Shown here piece by piece: positions 33,384 through 43,654 of a stretch of DNA of 64,000 nucleotides (position 1 is the stretch's first letter; each line of letters opens with the position of its first letter). This DNA comes from Hericium rajendrae (taxonomy: Eukaryota > Basidiomycota > Agaricomycetes > Russulales > Hericiaceae). The stretch spans positions 62,001 through 126,000 of the forward strand of contig CM065881.1 of the NCBI GenBank assembly GCA_033439255.1, written 5' to 3'. Below the pieces are notes generated by a model. That model searched no databases. It saw only the letters and a program-made list of their open reading frames with translations, and was not told the DNA's origin. The position numbers and the translations under genes were made by a program.

Positions 33384-33679
33384 TATCAGCCATTTCTCAA
33401 TCCAGAAAATATTGCTGGACAGTGTTAGATACTGATAGCCTATGATGTCTTCGAGGTTGTGCACCAAGTGCTGCAAGTAATTGTGATATATATGTGCTCC
33501 GCGTTCTCGACCATTTACTAGAGCTTGTAAATGATTTCGTACATCGCGATTGTTGGGAAGGAAGAAATTTGGATTGGCAACTTACCTGTAAGTAGTACTG
33601 CAAACCATACCTTCCCGACTCGCGCCGCCGCCACCCGGCCGACGGATCAATCAAGAAATCACCACACATTGCACACTCG
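33384..33679. other. Intergenic spacer before the duplicated block
   Basis: No gene. Similarity to segment A starts at about 33680. Confidence 0.4.
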
Positions 33680-33935
33680 ACCTACTTGCGAGCATCTTTC
33701 CTCCAGGAGCACAAGCGACGGAATGCGCAACATACTGACACGGTGTTCCGAAGAAGAGATGTGCTGAACCGCCGTCTTCTGTGCTAAACTGAGCACCGCC
33801 TACCAGTCCGAGGCGGCCATGAATGGCTGCGTGATCCGGGAGTATGTATTCCATGCCATTCAAAACTAACTTACGGCGTCTTCCCCCGACAGCAGCCAGA
33901 TCCTCTATTTACAGTCACGACCGGAGCCTCTCGAT

Positions 33936-34128
33936 GAATCTCGAGAAAAGTCCAAGTCAATCGACCTTACCCACCATCTGTCGGACGTTGCCCGTAAGCG
34001 CAATGTCTCGCTACTCAAAGGGTTGCAAAAGTACTTCAACAATGACGACCTCATATCGCTCGCAGGAGGTATGCATGCATTGTTCCATCACTTTGCGAAG
34101 TTTACAGGGAGAGCAGCCTTGACTGAAT
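33936..34128 (+). pseudogene. Aromatic aminotransferase exon-1 relic
   Basis: Bases 33936-34072 match exon 1 of the intact gene at 3610-3745, including the KGLQKYFNNDDLISLAGG coding stretch, and the following bases match intron 1. A one-base loss near 33955 shifts the frame after the start codon, and exons 2-12 are missing. It is clearly non-functional. Confidence 0.85.
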
Positions 34129-34401
34129 TTACGGCAGACTTGGTGGTCTGGTCTTCGATGTGGGCTGGCACTGTTATGGTGCTGTGTATCTGGTTTAGTG
34201 TATAAATCTATGCATGTCCTTACAAACGGTCAGACTGAAATTCTAGATTTAATTCAACCGCAAAAAAGCGGACCCAAATAGCGAAGGCGCATAGATAGCA
34301 TCACCGTATACCGTATCGAAGGCGCGAACTGGAAAGACCGGATCCAATATAAGTTCAAGGTGGCGACGGAAAGACCTTTGGTACATGGCGTTCACAATCA
34401 T

Positions 34402-35854
34402 TTAGCCCTGTTTTGTATCCGCTCCCGAAGAAGTCGTCACGACGGTGCGCAGATGCTCCGACTTGGAGTCGCTAGTATCGGACTGCGCCATAGTGAGTCC
34501 GGAGTTGACACCGCGGTGGCCCGTCATAAACCCGCTGCTGGAGTGCTCCACATCGTATCTCTCCGTCGTGATCGTGCGTGGGTGGAACACGATCGAGTGA
34601 GCACCTGCGATGGTCTCGCGGTACGTGTCGATGACCCCCCACCGCGCGTGGACGACCACGACGATGGCTGTCGGGACGATTCCCTAAAGCACGATTGAAA
34701 TCACTTCGCTGCGACGGGTACGCTTTGGATGAGAAACCTACACCGATTTGAGGCATCAGGTCCGTGACGGTGTAGAAGGCGTTGTTCCCAACGGGTCCGT
34801 CTGGCGAGAGCCTGAAGAGCACGAACTCAACGATACGCGCAGCGGCCATGGCAGCGGCAGAGTCAATGATCGCAAGGATGATAGTCCGATAACGCTGCTT
34901 TATCTTCTCGCCTGGGACCGCCGATGCCGACGCAAGGTACCTGTCCGGATTTTGCATCAGCATGCAGATACACAAGACGCGAATCGCGCTCACCAGAGGC
35001 GGCCGGCAGTCAGGATCGTCGTCCCTACGTTTAGGGTCAGCGAGACGGCGTAGAGCGCGGTACCCCAGTTCCCGGCGTTATCGATACTTGGGACGGGGAC
35101 CAAGAACTGGGATTCGCCGATCAGCCCGCTCGCTAGATGCAGAACGCGTGAGGTCAGCGTGTGAGGTACCATCACGAGGCTGAGATGACCTACCGATCGT
35201 CATGCAGAGCAGGAGCACCGGGACCGCGATGATACGCTTATTGTAGTTCCAGATCGCGTAGCAGCGCCATACGACCACGCCGTCGGAGATCCACATCTGT
35301 GCAGTGGGTAAATGGACGTAGTCATGTCATGAAGCGAATTTGCGATGCCTACGCTGAACAGATAGATGAAGTTCTTGGCTGAGTTAACGCCGCCACTGTT
35401 GTCGAAGAAGTAGTCGATCTGCTGGTCCGTGGGCGTTTGGATGAAGCCGACATATACTTGGAAGACGCCGAGACACAGGTAGATCGTCGCGAGCAGGTAT
35501 CTAAAATGAAATCATCTCAGCCTGACAGGAGATGACACGAATGAATGCATTTTTTCACAGGACGATGACGGTGATCCCGCTGATATAGAGAGCGCGGTGG
35601 CTCTCGCTCTTCGCAAGGGCACGCCGCAGGACGTAAAGAGCATAAGTGAACGCGCAAGAAAAGACGCCTGGCGACCGGCAAAATATTATGACATTGCCGT
35701 AAGGAGGATAAGAGGGCTCACCCCACAGAATGCCGCCGCCCCAGATGGCGAAAAGAAAAGCTGAATTAAGGCCGAAGGTGACCATGTCCTTGCGTAGCTC
35801 GTGAAGAAGATGGCGAATGTAAACCGACACAAGGCACTGAAGCAGCCAGGCCAT
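34402..35854 (-). CDS. Multi-pass integral membrane protein of a basidiomycete 7-TM family, copy B
   Basis: This is the closest paralogue of 6204-7594, but with a proper ATG at 35854 giving MAWLLQCLVSVYIRHLLHE before FGLNSAFLFAIWGGGILWG. The further order is the same: FTYALYVLRR, YLLATIYLCLGVFQVYVGF, ISDGVVVWRCYAIWN, VPVLLLCMTI, LVPVPSIDNAGNWGTALYAV, IILAIIDSAAAMAAARIVEF, GIVPTAIVVVVHARWG. The tail ends GADTKQG with the stop at 34404-34402. About seven exons; introns lie at the same places as in copy A. The splice before ISDGVVVW is uncertain: a 21-base intron is too short, so a donor at GTAGGC about 57 bases upstream of the acceptor is more likely. Reading frames are intact, so both copies may work, with B the better preserved. 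Function unknown. Confidence 0.7.
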
Positions 35855-36120
35855 GGAAGATATATGGGTTCATCGAAGACTGGCTATGTCAGACTCGGAA
35901 GCTATAAGTTCTCTCGGAACAGGGATCCGCGTTCACTCTTCCATTTTTCTGGCCATACTTTTGCCATGCGGGAGTAAGGCGCTGGCAGTGAGAAGCTATG
36001 AAAGAAATGATCATGATAGTGGGCAGATAGTGAGATGAATGCTGTTACGCCGAAAAAGACATACCTTGTATTACGGAAAGACACGGAAACATACCGAATG
36101 TCATAGTTCTTCACTGCCGC

Positions 36121-37155
36121 ATGACGAACTGGATATTTAGAGGCACTGCAGAAGCAGGCACCATTTCCGCGGACGGTTCCGAAATGAAGCGTCCTCTGAA
36201 GGGTTTAAAATACACTGTTCACGGTTTAGATTTGCGATTGAGAAGTGTTTTGTGTATTCAATGCGGACCCATGGTTACAGTGGGCAAATCATTGGCAGAG
36301 CGACGGCGAATCATGCGTAATAGGGCTAATTTTGCGTCGAGATGTGAGCAGACGGGATACCGCCGCAAGTTTGGCATGAAACACAGCATCCAGTGCATTA
36401 TGCTGTGAACATCATCATTCTTCAGTAGTCCCTGAGTGAGCTTGACCATGGCGTACCGCATCTACATACCCAGGCCATTTGCAATTCTGCGACTTGCAAT
36501 CTCCATGCCTTTGGGAAAGAGCACGGACAGACGTCGGAAATGCCTCGTTGATGCCTCAACAAATCTGCATCGTGGCTTCGCTGGCATCTCTTCTTAGGCA
36601 ATGTTGGAATGTCCTGGGAACGAGCTGAATAACTCGGAATAGAACCGCCGTTCGAGTTCGCAATACCATTTGTATTGAGTTCCTATGGACGAGACCTGTC
36701 TGCCAGTTGACGCGGACATACCAGGCAATCGTTCCTCCGTCTAGAACGAAACATTAAGACGTTTGCGTCGTGCCGTCATTACCTTCCTGGACTCCTCATC
36801 TCCAACAGGGAGGTCTTGAGTGTCGATCTCTGAGTGTCTCTGAGATGGAGTTCATGCTGATGGACGCGGAATGAGGAAAAAAGTTTCCAGCAGGTCGCCT
36901 TCCGGGCATCAGCGAGCGCTCTGCGAGTGCCTGTCGGCATCGCTTGCTCGCTTGTCTATCAGACCGCCAGACGTGACGGCTTCGTGCAACTTTATCTCTA
37001 ACACTCCTCCTCCTAATTATCGTCGGGCGAATTCTATGCGAACTAGTGACCAGCCTCTAGGCACGGCCAATGACAGCTGCGCGAGCACTGGTCGCTGAGC
37101 GCTGAGCATCGATCAGTCGATGCTCGCACTCCCTCGTCTTTCGACTCTCCCTCTC
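36121..37155. other. Decayed remainder of segment B
   Basis: This stretch aligns with about 7900-8997 of segment A, at roughly 75-80% identity by eye with many indels. The frame of the 145-codon ORF is broken several times here. No functional gene is supported. Confidence 0.5.
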
Positions 37156-37290
37156 AGGATGCCAGGAAGTACGGGCTAGCTGCAACACGATATCAGTCTT
37201 CATATGATGTTGATGTTGCTAGTTGGTACCCCGTGGGTCTTCAGCGTACGGATCCGGTACTAAATTTGGATTGGACACAGCGACGTATTA
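37156..37290 (+). pseudogene. Coding-like block at the right edge of segment B
   Basis: Partner of 8998-9132. Here the frame stays open through YDVDVASWYPVGLQ and DPVLNLDWTQRR and follows an acceptor-like CTCTCAG. The family is unknown to me. It is isolated from any other exon, so I call it a relic. Confidence 0.35.
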
Positions 37291-37349
37291 TCAGCACGTC
37301 GGGCGGGGCTCAATATCAATGGATGTCTGGTTGACATTGGACCTTGCCC

Positions 37350-37480
37350 GCAGTGACATAACCTACGCTTCCGATCGCGGGATGACCTTCTGGAACACCG
37401 CAGACATCTACGGCACATGTAGGTCGAGATCCACGTGTGTTTTCAATTTTCCTCATGCGGTGCTGTGTCGATTTCAGCAG
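37350..37480 (+). pseudogene. Aldo-keto reductase relic
   Basis: It encodes TYASDRGMTFWNTADIYGT, nearly the same as TYAADRGMTFWDTADIYGT of the intact reductase (19.7 kb), with the catalytic Asp context changed to Asn at one position. It is followed by sequence matching that gene's second intron, starting GTAGGTCGA. Nothing else of the gene remains. It shows that the duplicated material once included cluster sequence. Confidence 0.75.
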
Positions 37481-37959
37481 ATTGCGACAGGGAACTTTGC
37501 AGGCGGCATGACCAATAAAAGGAGATCCTGCCTGTAGGCGGCGTGGAAGTGAATCTGGGGGTGAAGGACACCACAGCAGCATGGAGCATGCTTCTCTAAA
37601 TAGCGCCCCTCAGAGGGACAGATGGTAGCTCGAGCATGTACCTGGACATTTATAAGTGTCCATCCAGAGCGTGTCACTGGTGTTTATGGCGAGAGACGGT
37701 GTGAAATATGCCTACTGAGCAACGCTTGTAATCGAAAAGGCGTCAAAATATCCTAGAATCGCGGTTGATAACCCGACGCTCAGGGTCGCGGCATGGACTT
37801 TGACACTTACTTGACCGGTTCTAGCATAGCCAACTCTGTCGAAGAATAATACCTTATCGTGACGGACTGGATCCTCTTGGCCCTACTGTAGCCTGTTTTC
37901 GCGATGCACGCTCAATACTTAGATCGATATTGCATCTATCCAAATTTTGAGCTCCGGCA
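37481..37959. other. Intergenic, no gene seen
   Basis: Short frames only. This is the junction between the duplicated, cluster-like material on the left and conserved genes on the right. Confidence 0.4.
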
Positions 37960-39179
37960 TCACGAACCGGACGGGCGGCCCTTCCTCAGTCTCCATCCAT
38001 GCACTGTCGCGCGCACCTCCTCCTCGCCCGGGTCCTCGGGAAACATCGGCTGAACAAAGATGAAAATTTGAGCTGCTGGGCAACATGGTACCAGCCAAAT
38101 TCTTACAGGGAATTTCTCCGTCACGATCTCTTCGCAAATCCAGCCCCGCTCGCGTGCTTTGCGGAAGAAGTCCAGGTCGCGCTCCGCGAGGTGCGGCCGG
38201 TGATGCGTGTAGAATACGAGGAGCGTGGGCGGGGGGTTTGTGTCTGACTCGTGCGTGGCGTTGTCGGGCGATGCGAGGGCTAGGTCGCATGTTTTGAGGA
38301 GGGCATCGTGCTAAGGAGGAAACACAGGATCGAAAATGGAGCTTTGCAGTGTTGAGCTGTGACGCACCTGGGAATGATTGAATACTAAATCTGACATGAT
38401 GATGAGATCGAAGCCAAGTTTATTTGACGGAGAAATGGACTCGAGAAGCGGGGTGACGGGTTGACCCCATATGTAGCCCTGTTGAAGCTCTTCTGTATGT
38501 TGCATTGCGAGCGAAAGAAAGGCAGCCTGACCTTCACCACACCGCGAGACCTGCTCTGAGATTCAACGTTACTTTCCACGTTGTAAGAAAGATTTTCAAT
38601 GAGCGTCGCGTCGGGGTAGTCGGTAAGAACAACCTGCAGATGTACGAAACGTCAGCGGGCCGAATTATAAGACGAAGATGTGATTGAAAACAGAAAAGTT
38701 GCAACCAACTTTTCGTGCACCATTTTTAACAGCGACTATGCCGGGAAGACCGCCGCCTGCGCCTAACTCTAGCACAGATCTGTCCCGATAAAGTTCGGGG
38801 TGGAGATCAAGGTAGGATGCGAACGACCGAGCAGCGTTCCATCTAATTTATCATGTTAATCAGAGTGCAGTACGAATCGGGGGACATGTACAGATAGTGG
38901 CCCCATAAGGGATGACTGCCAACCAGTCGAATCTTGATTTCGTCCCATTGGTTCTCTCGCGCTCCGCCCGCAAGGACACGCTCATAGACGGAGAACGTAG
39001 GCTCAGGTGATGGTGGTCGAGGAGGCTCCTAGCTTGGACAGACGTGGATGAATAAATTGAAGTCATATCATCAGCAAATCACGGCGTGTAGAGCTGCAGA
39101 GATCAGCAAGAAGTTTTGATGCGCTCACAGTGAAAACAGAGTCTAGAGAAAAGCTGGCATCATCTTCAGAGTCAGACAT
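37960..39179 (-). CDS. EFM7: EFM7-like protein methyltransferase (nicotinamide N-methyltransferase-like family)
   Basis: The minus-strand ATG at 39179 gives MSDSEDDASFSLDSVF, then exons with PSPEPTFSVYERV, KIRLVGSHPLWGHYLWNAAR, the SAM-binding motif I SVLELGAGGGLPGIVAVKNG, VVLTDYPDATLIENLSYNV, GYIWGQ, DLIIMSDLVFNHSQHDALL, LLVFYTHHRPHLAERDLDFF, and the C-terminal EDPGEEEVRATVHGWRL ending at 37960. LWGHYLWNAAR, the motif I Gly loop, TDYPD and SDLVFNHSQH are family signatures. In yeast EFM7 trimethylates the N-terminal Gly and dimethylates Lys2 of elongation factor eEF1A, in the cytosol. All family motifs are intact, with about six short introns. It marks the start of the conserved, collinear part of the window. 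Confidence 0.88.
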
Positions 39180-39390
39180 AACGTTTTTCGTCTGTTAAAT
39201 TATCAGGGAAATTCACATAGCAAATTCCACAGCACTTCACCTGCACAGAAATTGCTGGTGGTCGTCGAAGAGAAAAGCCGAAATAATTGGCGCGGCGCGT
39301 CTGTCACGGTCATGTGACGTTACGTGACGGTCGCGTCGAGTAACGCGTCTTGGAGGGAACTCCTTATCATCTCTCTCTTCTCCTGCAACC

Positions 39391-41824
39391 ATGTCTGACG
39401 ACAACCCGCGCCCATCGAAAAGACAACGAACGACCTCGCAGATCGCACCGTCTGAACTTACCCCATTACCCCCACCCACGCTGCTGGTTTCGCTGCCCGG
39501 TCTCCTCGTTCATCCCCCAACATCCGACTACCATCCACATTCTCTGAACCTCTCGCTAGTGGCAATCCGGAAATGTCTTGCACTCGGCTCAGTTTCTCCA
39601 GAGATCGAATGTAGGGCGTGGCTGAGCCTCGCGGAACTTGGCATGAATGTCATTGATGGAGGCTTCACGAACAAGCCAGAGCATTCGTGGGCGCACGGTC
39701 TGGAACAAGAGGTCGGTCACGTAGACAGACACTCGAACACGAAATTGACCTTTTTACAGGTGGAAAACGCAATCAATAAAGGGGTGCGTATCCTTGTGCT
39801 CTTGGTAGCGCGCATAACCTGATCTACGGTCTCGTCAGCTTTTGCTCGCTCAGAAGGTATGCCCCTCTCAGACATATGATGAATCGCCTTTTCACTTTAA
39901 ATACACCAGCACACCTCACTTCGATGGTTTAAGCTTCGCCTGACTCTCATCCAAGCCCGAATGTCTCATTGGGAACACAACTATAAATTCGCACGCAATC
40001 TCACTCGGCGCATGATATCATCTTTTACGCCGAGCGATGAGCGTGCACTGATTTACAGCGCGCATCTATCCCTTATCGCTCAGCTGCTCACAATAACAGG
40101 CGACGATGAAAGCGCGGCGACGCTGGACCTTCACGAGGCTCTCAGTGCAGTGAAGGCGTTGCAGATGTTGGCTGCGAAGTACGGCGACCGGCAGGTCGTC
40201 CTACTAACGCACGTCCTGAAACTCGGCACCCTCGTCTCACGCGGCCTGTGGTCCCTCGTTCCTGCATGTATCCAAACTACCGAGTCTGCACTCGGGCTAT
40301 CATACCCGTCGCATACAGACGGCAAAAAGTCGCCAGAGAAGTCGCAGGAGCAACGAACGGAGACCATCGCGTTTGACGATCCGTTCGAGGGACTGATGGC
40401 TATTCACACATTGATTATGGTTATCACATACTACACCCATGCAGGGTTGGCAACCGACGCGTCGCCGCGCCTTTCTCATCTACATACGTTGCTCGACTCG
40501 GGCGCGATGGACGCGTTTCCCGACGGCATCGTGCAGGCAAGTCCAGGTAGCATATACGTAGCAGGCGTGGACTGACAGTGTACTCGCATTACTTCAGATC
40601 CCACTCCCTATGGGCCCTCCTCTAGCCGTCCAGACAACGCACCCTCGCGTTCTCTTCTACCTTGGCTTCCTCCTCAGCAGCCTTACCAAACGAGATGCCG
40701 TCGGACGCAAGCCGCGTCGCAAGGTCTTCGCCGCCGAGGGGCTCGCACAATGGGACAAAGACTCCGCACCACACCTCATATGTCCGTACACCCTTCTGTC
40801 GTGTCCTCCGCTTGACCTCTGTCTAACATACTCTGCAGGCCAACCATGGACGAGCCTCGGCGAAGTCGACGAAATCGGCAAGCGCCTCGTACGCATCAAA
40901 GCAGACCTGATCTCAGAGCTAGTCGCAGTCGCAATCATGCGCAGCGAATTCGACGAAGCCGAAGAAGTGCGCGACCCTCTTCCACCCGGCATGTCCCATG
41001 CTGACTGCTGTTGCAGAACCTCGCCGCCCTCATCGCGCACGTACGGACATGGGAGCTCTGGGACGCCTACGCGCCGCGCATCACGCTGCACCACGCGCAC
41101 CTCGCGCACGCGCTCGGGCAGAGCGCGCGCGCCGCGCAGTGCTACCGCCTCGCCGCGCACCTCGCGCCAAAGGGCGACTTCGTGCACGCCTCTGCGCTCG
41201 CGGGCGACGCCGCGCTGCTGATCGGCCTCGCGCGGCGCGGCGCGGCAGGGGTGCAGGAGGACGAGCGGCGTGCGCGGGCTCGCGCGGCGGCGGACGCGTG
41301 TCACGGGATGGGCGGGACGCTCGAGGCGGTCGGGCAGATCCTCGAGGCGTGTCTCGCGCCCGAGATCCTCAAGGCGAAGTGCGTTGTCCGTCACTGCTCT
41401 GAGATGTCATTGACGTGTTCCGCAGGCAGCATTTGAAGCAGGCGCTCGCGCTCGCGACGAAGGCGCAGGACAACCACCTCCGCGCGCTCGTGCTCGCGCT
41501 CATCTCGACGCACTACGTGCACACGTCGGCGGAGCACGCGCAGGCGATGCTCGCGACGTGCGACCAGCTTGCGGCGGGGCTCGGCGCGCCGGCGGACAAG
41601 GCGAGCGCGGCGGTCGCGGGGAATGCGCCGCTGCGGCTGTGGGTCGGCGAGCGCGTGCTTGGTGAGTGGGCTTGTTGGATGTTACGGGAGGTGAGGCTGA
41701 TTGCGTTGCAGAGCTGCACAAGCGCGCTGGGAGGGAGGAGCGCGTGCGCAAGCAGGCGGCGCAGAATGCGGAGCTGGCGAAGGCGGTGGAGCGGCTGGTG
41801 GAGAGGAGTGCGGTAGAGACCTAG
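39391..41824 (+). CDS. MAU2/SCC4-type cohesin loading factor
   Basis: The ATG at 39391 begins MSDDNPRPSKRQRTT, a basic likely nuclear signal, and about eight exons follow. Recognisable helical-repeat segments are LNLSLVAIRKCLALGSVSPE, WFKLRLTLIQARMS, ALIYSAHLSLIAQLLTITGD, LPMGPPLAVQTTHPRVLFYL, AALIAHVRTWELWDAY, HLAHALGQSARAAQCYRLAA and HLKQALALATKAQDNHLRAL, ending near 41824. The pattern of TPR-like helices and their spacing fit the cohesin loader Scc4/MAU2, which binds Scc2 to place cohesin on chromosomes in the nucleus. The length (about 660-700 residues) agrees with fungal homologues. The 3' half is strongly GC-rich. It is divergent from the EFM7-like gene; their starts are about 210 bp apart and may share a promoter. 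Confidence 0.82.
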
Positions 41825-42054
41825 ATTCAAGGGGCTGTCCTGCCAGTGTCATTTTTTCTTCTTTCGTTGTCGCGTTTTGATCATTGCTGTCGCTTTCTGT
41901 ATTCGTGTCCTGTAGCATATTTCCTTTTTATTCGGATCGCATCGTTGACATCGGCCGCGCGCCAGCATATTCGAGCGAGGTCTAGCAGAGCCCAAAAGGA
42001 TAATTAAGATGGAGAGTATAAATACAAGTCTATAGCAATCTAGTCTTTTGCGTC

Positions 42055-42941
42055 TCAAACACGCCCATGATTCCCATCCTGCAAGAACGTCGTAATCCTC
42101 ACCACAATTGCATCAAGGCCAACCAGCCACTTCGCCATTTCCTCGTCCAGTTTATCCACGGAGCCGCCTTGGGCAATCCGCGTGTAGAAGTCCTCCCGGT
42201 GCGGGACAGACCGAATCGCAAGCTATGCAGTGGTCAGCACAGTAGTGGGCGCCGAGGGAGAAAGGGGTACGCACGGAGACGACGGAGCGCACGACGAAAT
42301 TGTGGTGGTGCTTCAGGACGACGTCGTACGAGCGCTTGAAGCAGACGTGCAGCTCGGCGTCGCGGTCTGCCTGCACGTTCTGCAGCGCCTTGCACGTGAA
42401 CGCGAGGCCGCTGCGCGTGGCGCGGTCAGCGACGCGGTGAAACGTGTAGGGAGAGCTGGATCACCGTATCAGGCGGACGAGACACGCGATGGCGACGCGC
42501 GTGCCCTCCGCCGCTTCGGCGACGACCAGTTTCTCAAGCGTCGTCGAGACAGTGGTATGCGACTCGAAGCGCTCGCGCACGCCCTAGCATCGGAAATAAT
42601 GAGACCATCGAGAATGTACAGCGACATCCCAAGTACGAACCGCGATGTTGTTGCGCAGATCGGTCTGCACGAAGCCGAAGACCCCGCTACCGAGGAGATC
42701 TATCATGATGACTACTGTCAAGCCGTCGTCAGACAGATGATCTGAGCGGTCGACTTGCCAAACATGTCGACGAGGCCCGTGGACGCGTCCAGGAAGTGCG
42801 CCGTGTCGACGCCATCTTCGGTTACGGGCACGTCTGCGAAGGACTGCATCCATGATCCAGGGGGCGCATGTTCAGTACCAGTCGTCACATCGGCACTGAT
42901 GGGCGAGTGCGTACCTTGACGGTCTCGAAATGCGGTGCCAT
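42055..42941 (-). CDS. Glycolipid transfer protein
   Basis: Minus-strand exons give MAPHFETVK, then SFADVPVTEDGVDTAHFLDA, STGLVDMFDLLGSGVFGFVQ, DLRNNIAGVRERFE, CLVRLIRGLAFTCKALQNVQ, FKRSYDVVLKHHHNFVVRSV, LAIRSVPHREDFYTRIAQGG and GLDAIVVRITTFLQDG, ending at 42055; about 200 residues. The sugar-headgroup residues of the GLTP fold are present (Asp, Asn and Lys in the FGFVQTDLRNN stretch, the HH pair). These cytosolic proteins carry glycosphingolipids between membranes. Two splices are notable: the DMF-DLLG junction needs a GC donor (GCAAGT), and an intron with a stop codon inside lies between RLIR and GLAF. It is complete and probably functional. Confidence 0.9.
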
Positions 42942-43654
42942 ACTGAAATATGTGGTTTTGTCTAGAGAATATCTAGGTGGTGGTTGAAAATGCGGAGCTC
43001 ATGGCGCTGCACGACGCAGGGGCGTGGAATGCGGCGTGCAGCGCTGGAACCGAGATCTTCGAGACAGATTAGGAAATCTCTACACGTGGCTTACGAGAAT
43101 CTAATCTTATCAGTTGGGAAATGAAACGGTTCACTCATCGTCGATGAGTCTTGTGCGAGTCTACGTACCAACTTTGTTGCAGAGAACAAGGGACCGTAGA
43201 TTCGATGGTAAGCTACATTGATGGGAAAATGGAGAATCAAGTCTCTGAAACAAGGTCGGCAAAAGTGAATCTCTTCTCATGCACTGCAGCCGGTGCTAGC
43301 GCTATGTACAGCTGTAATAAACCTGTTCGCGTTAGCAAGATGCAGTATCAGAATGTCAGAAACATTGATTATATGTATGGTGACATAGATTTGTTGGAAT
43401 CATGGTCGCGATGGAGATGGTGAGGGCAAGACGAGATCGGAGTTGCAACCCTGGAATTGACCGTTCAGATGGACACATCTTCGATTTGTCGTTTTTCGTC
43501 TCTTGTTTTGTGCCACCATTCCCCCTCCTCCATTCCTTTCTTCTCACTGGCTCCTTGATTCTAGCTGTCTCTCGTATTATTCGTTCTGATTGTCTCTTGA
43601 TACCCATCGATATTGTAGTTCTTGGTCTAATTTATATCTTCAAACATATTCGCC
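42942..43654. promoter_or_regulatory. Divergent intergenic region
   Basis: About 710 bases between the start of the glycolipid transfer gene (minus) and of the zinc-knuckle gene (plus). The last 200 bases are strongly pyrimidine-rich, as in basidiomycete core promoters. No gene seen. Confidence 0.45.

Larger units (their letters stand above)
33680..37290. repeat. Segmental duplication, copy B
   Basis: This is the counterpart of 3330-9132, in direct orientation about 30 kb away. Compared with copy A it lacks about 2.1 kb of aminotransferase sequence: it jumps from the equivalent of about 3800 (intron 1) to about 5938 (3' flank) at 34124-34128, at a short shared CTGA. The membrane-protein gene is the best conserved part. 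Confidence 0.85.

Noticed and set aside
37919-38290. Arg/Pro-rich minus-strand frame
   Set aside because: It is a shadow of the EFM7-like methyltransferase exons, which read in another frame with clear family motifs.
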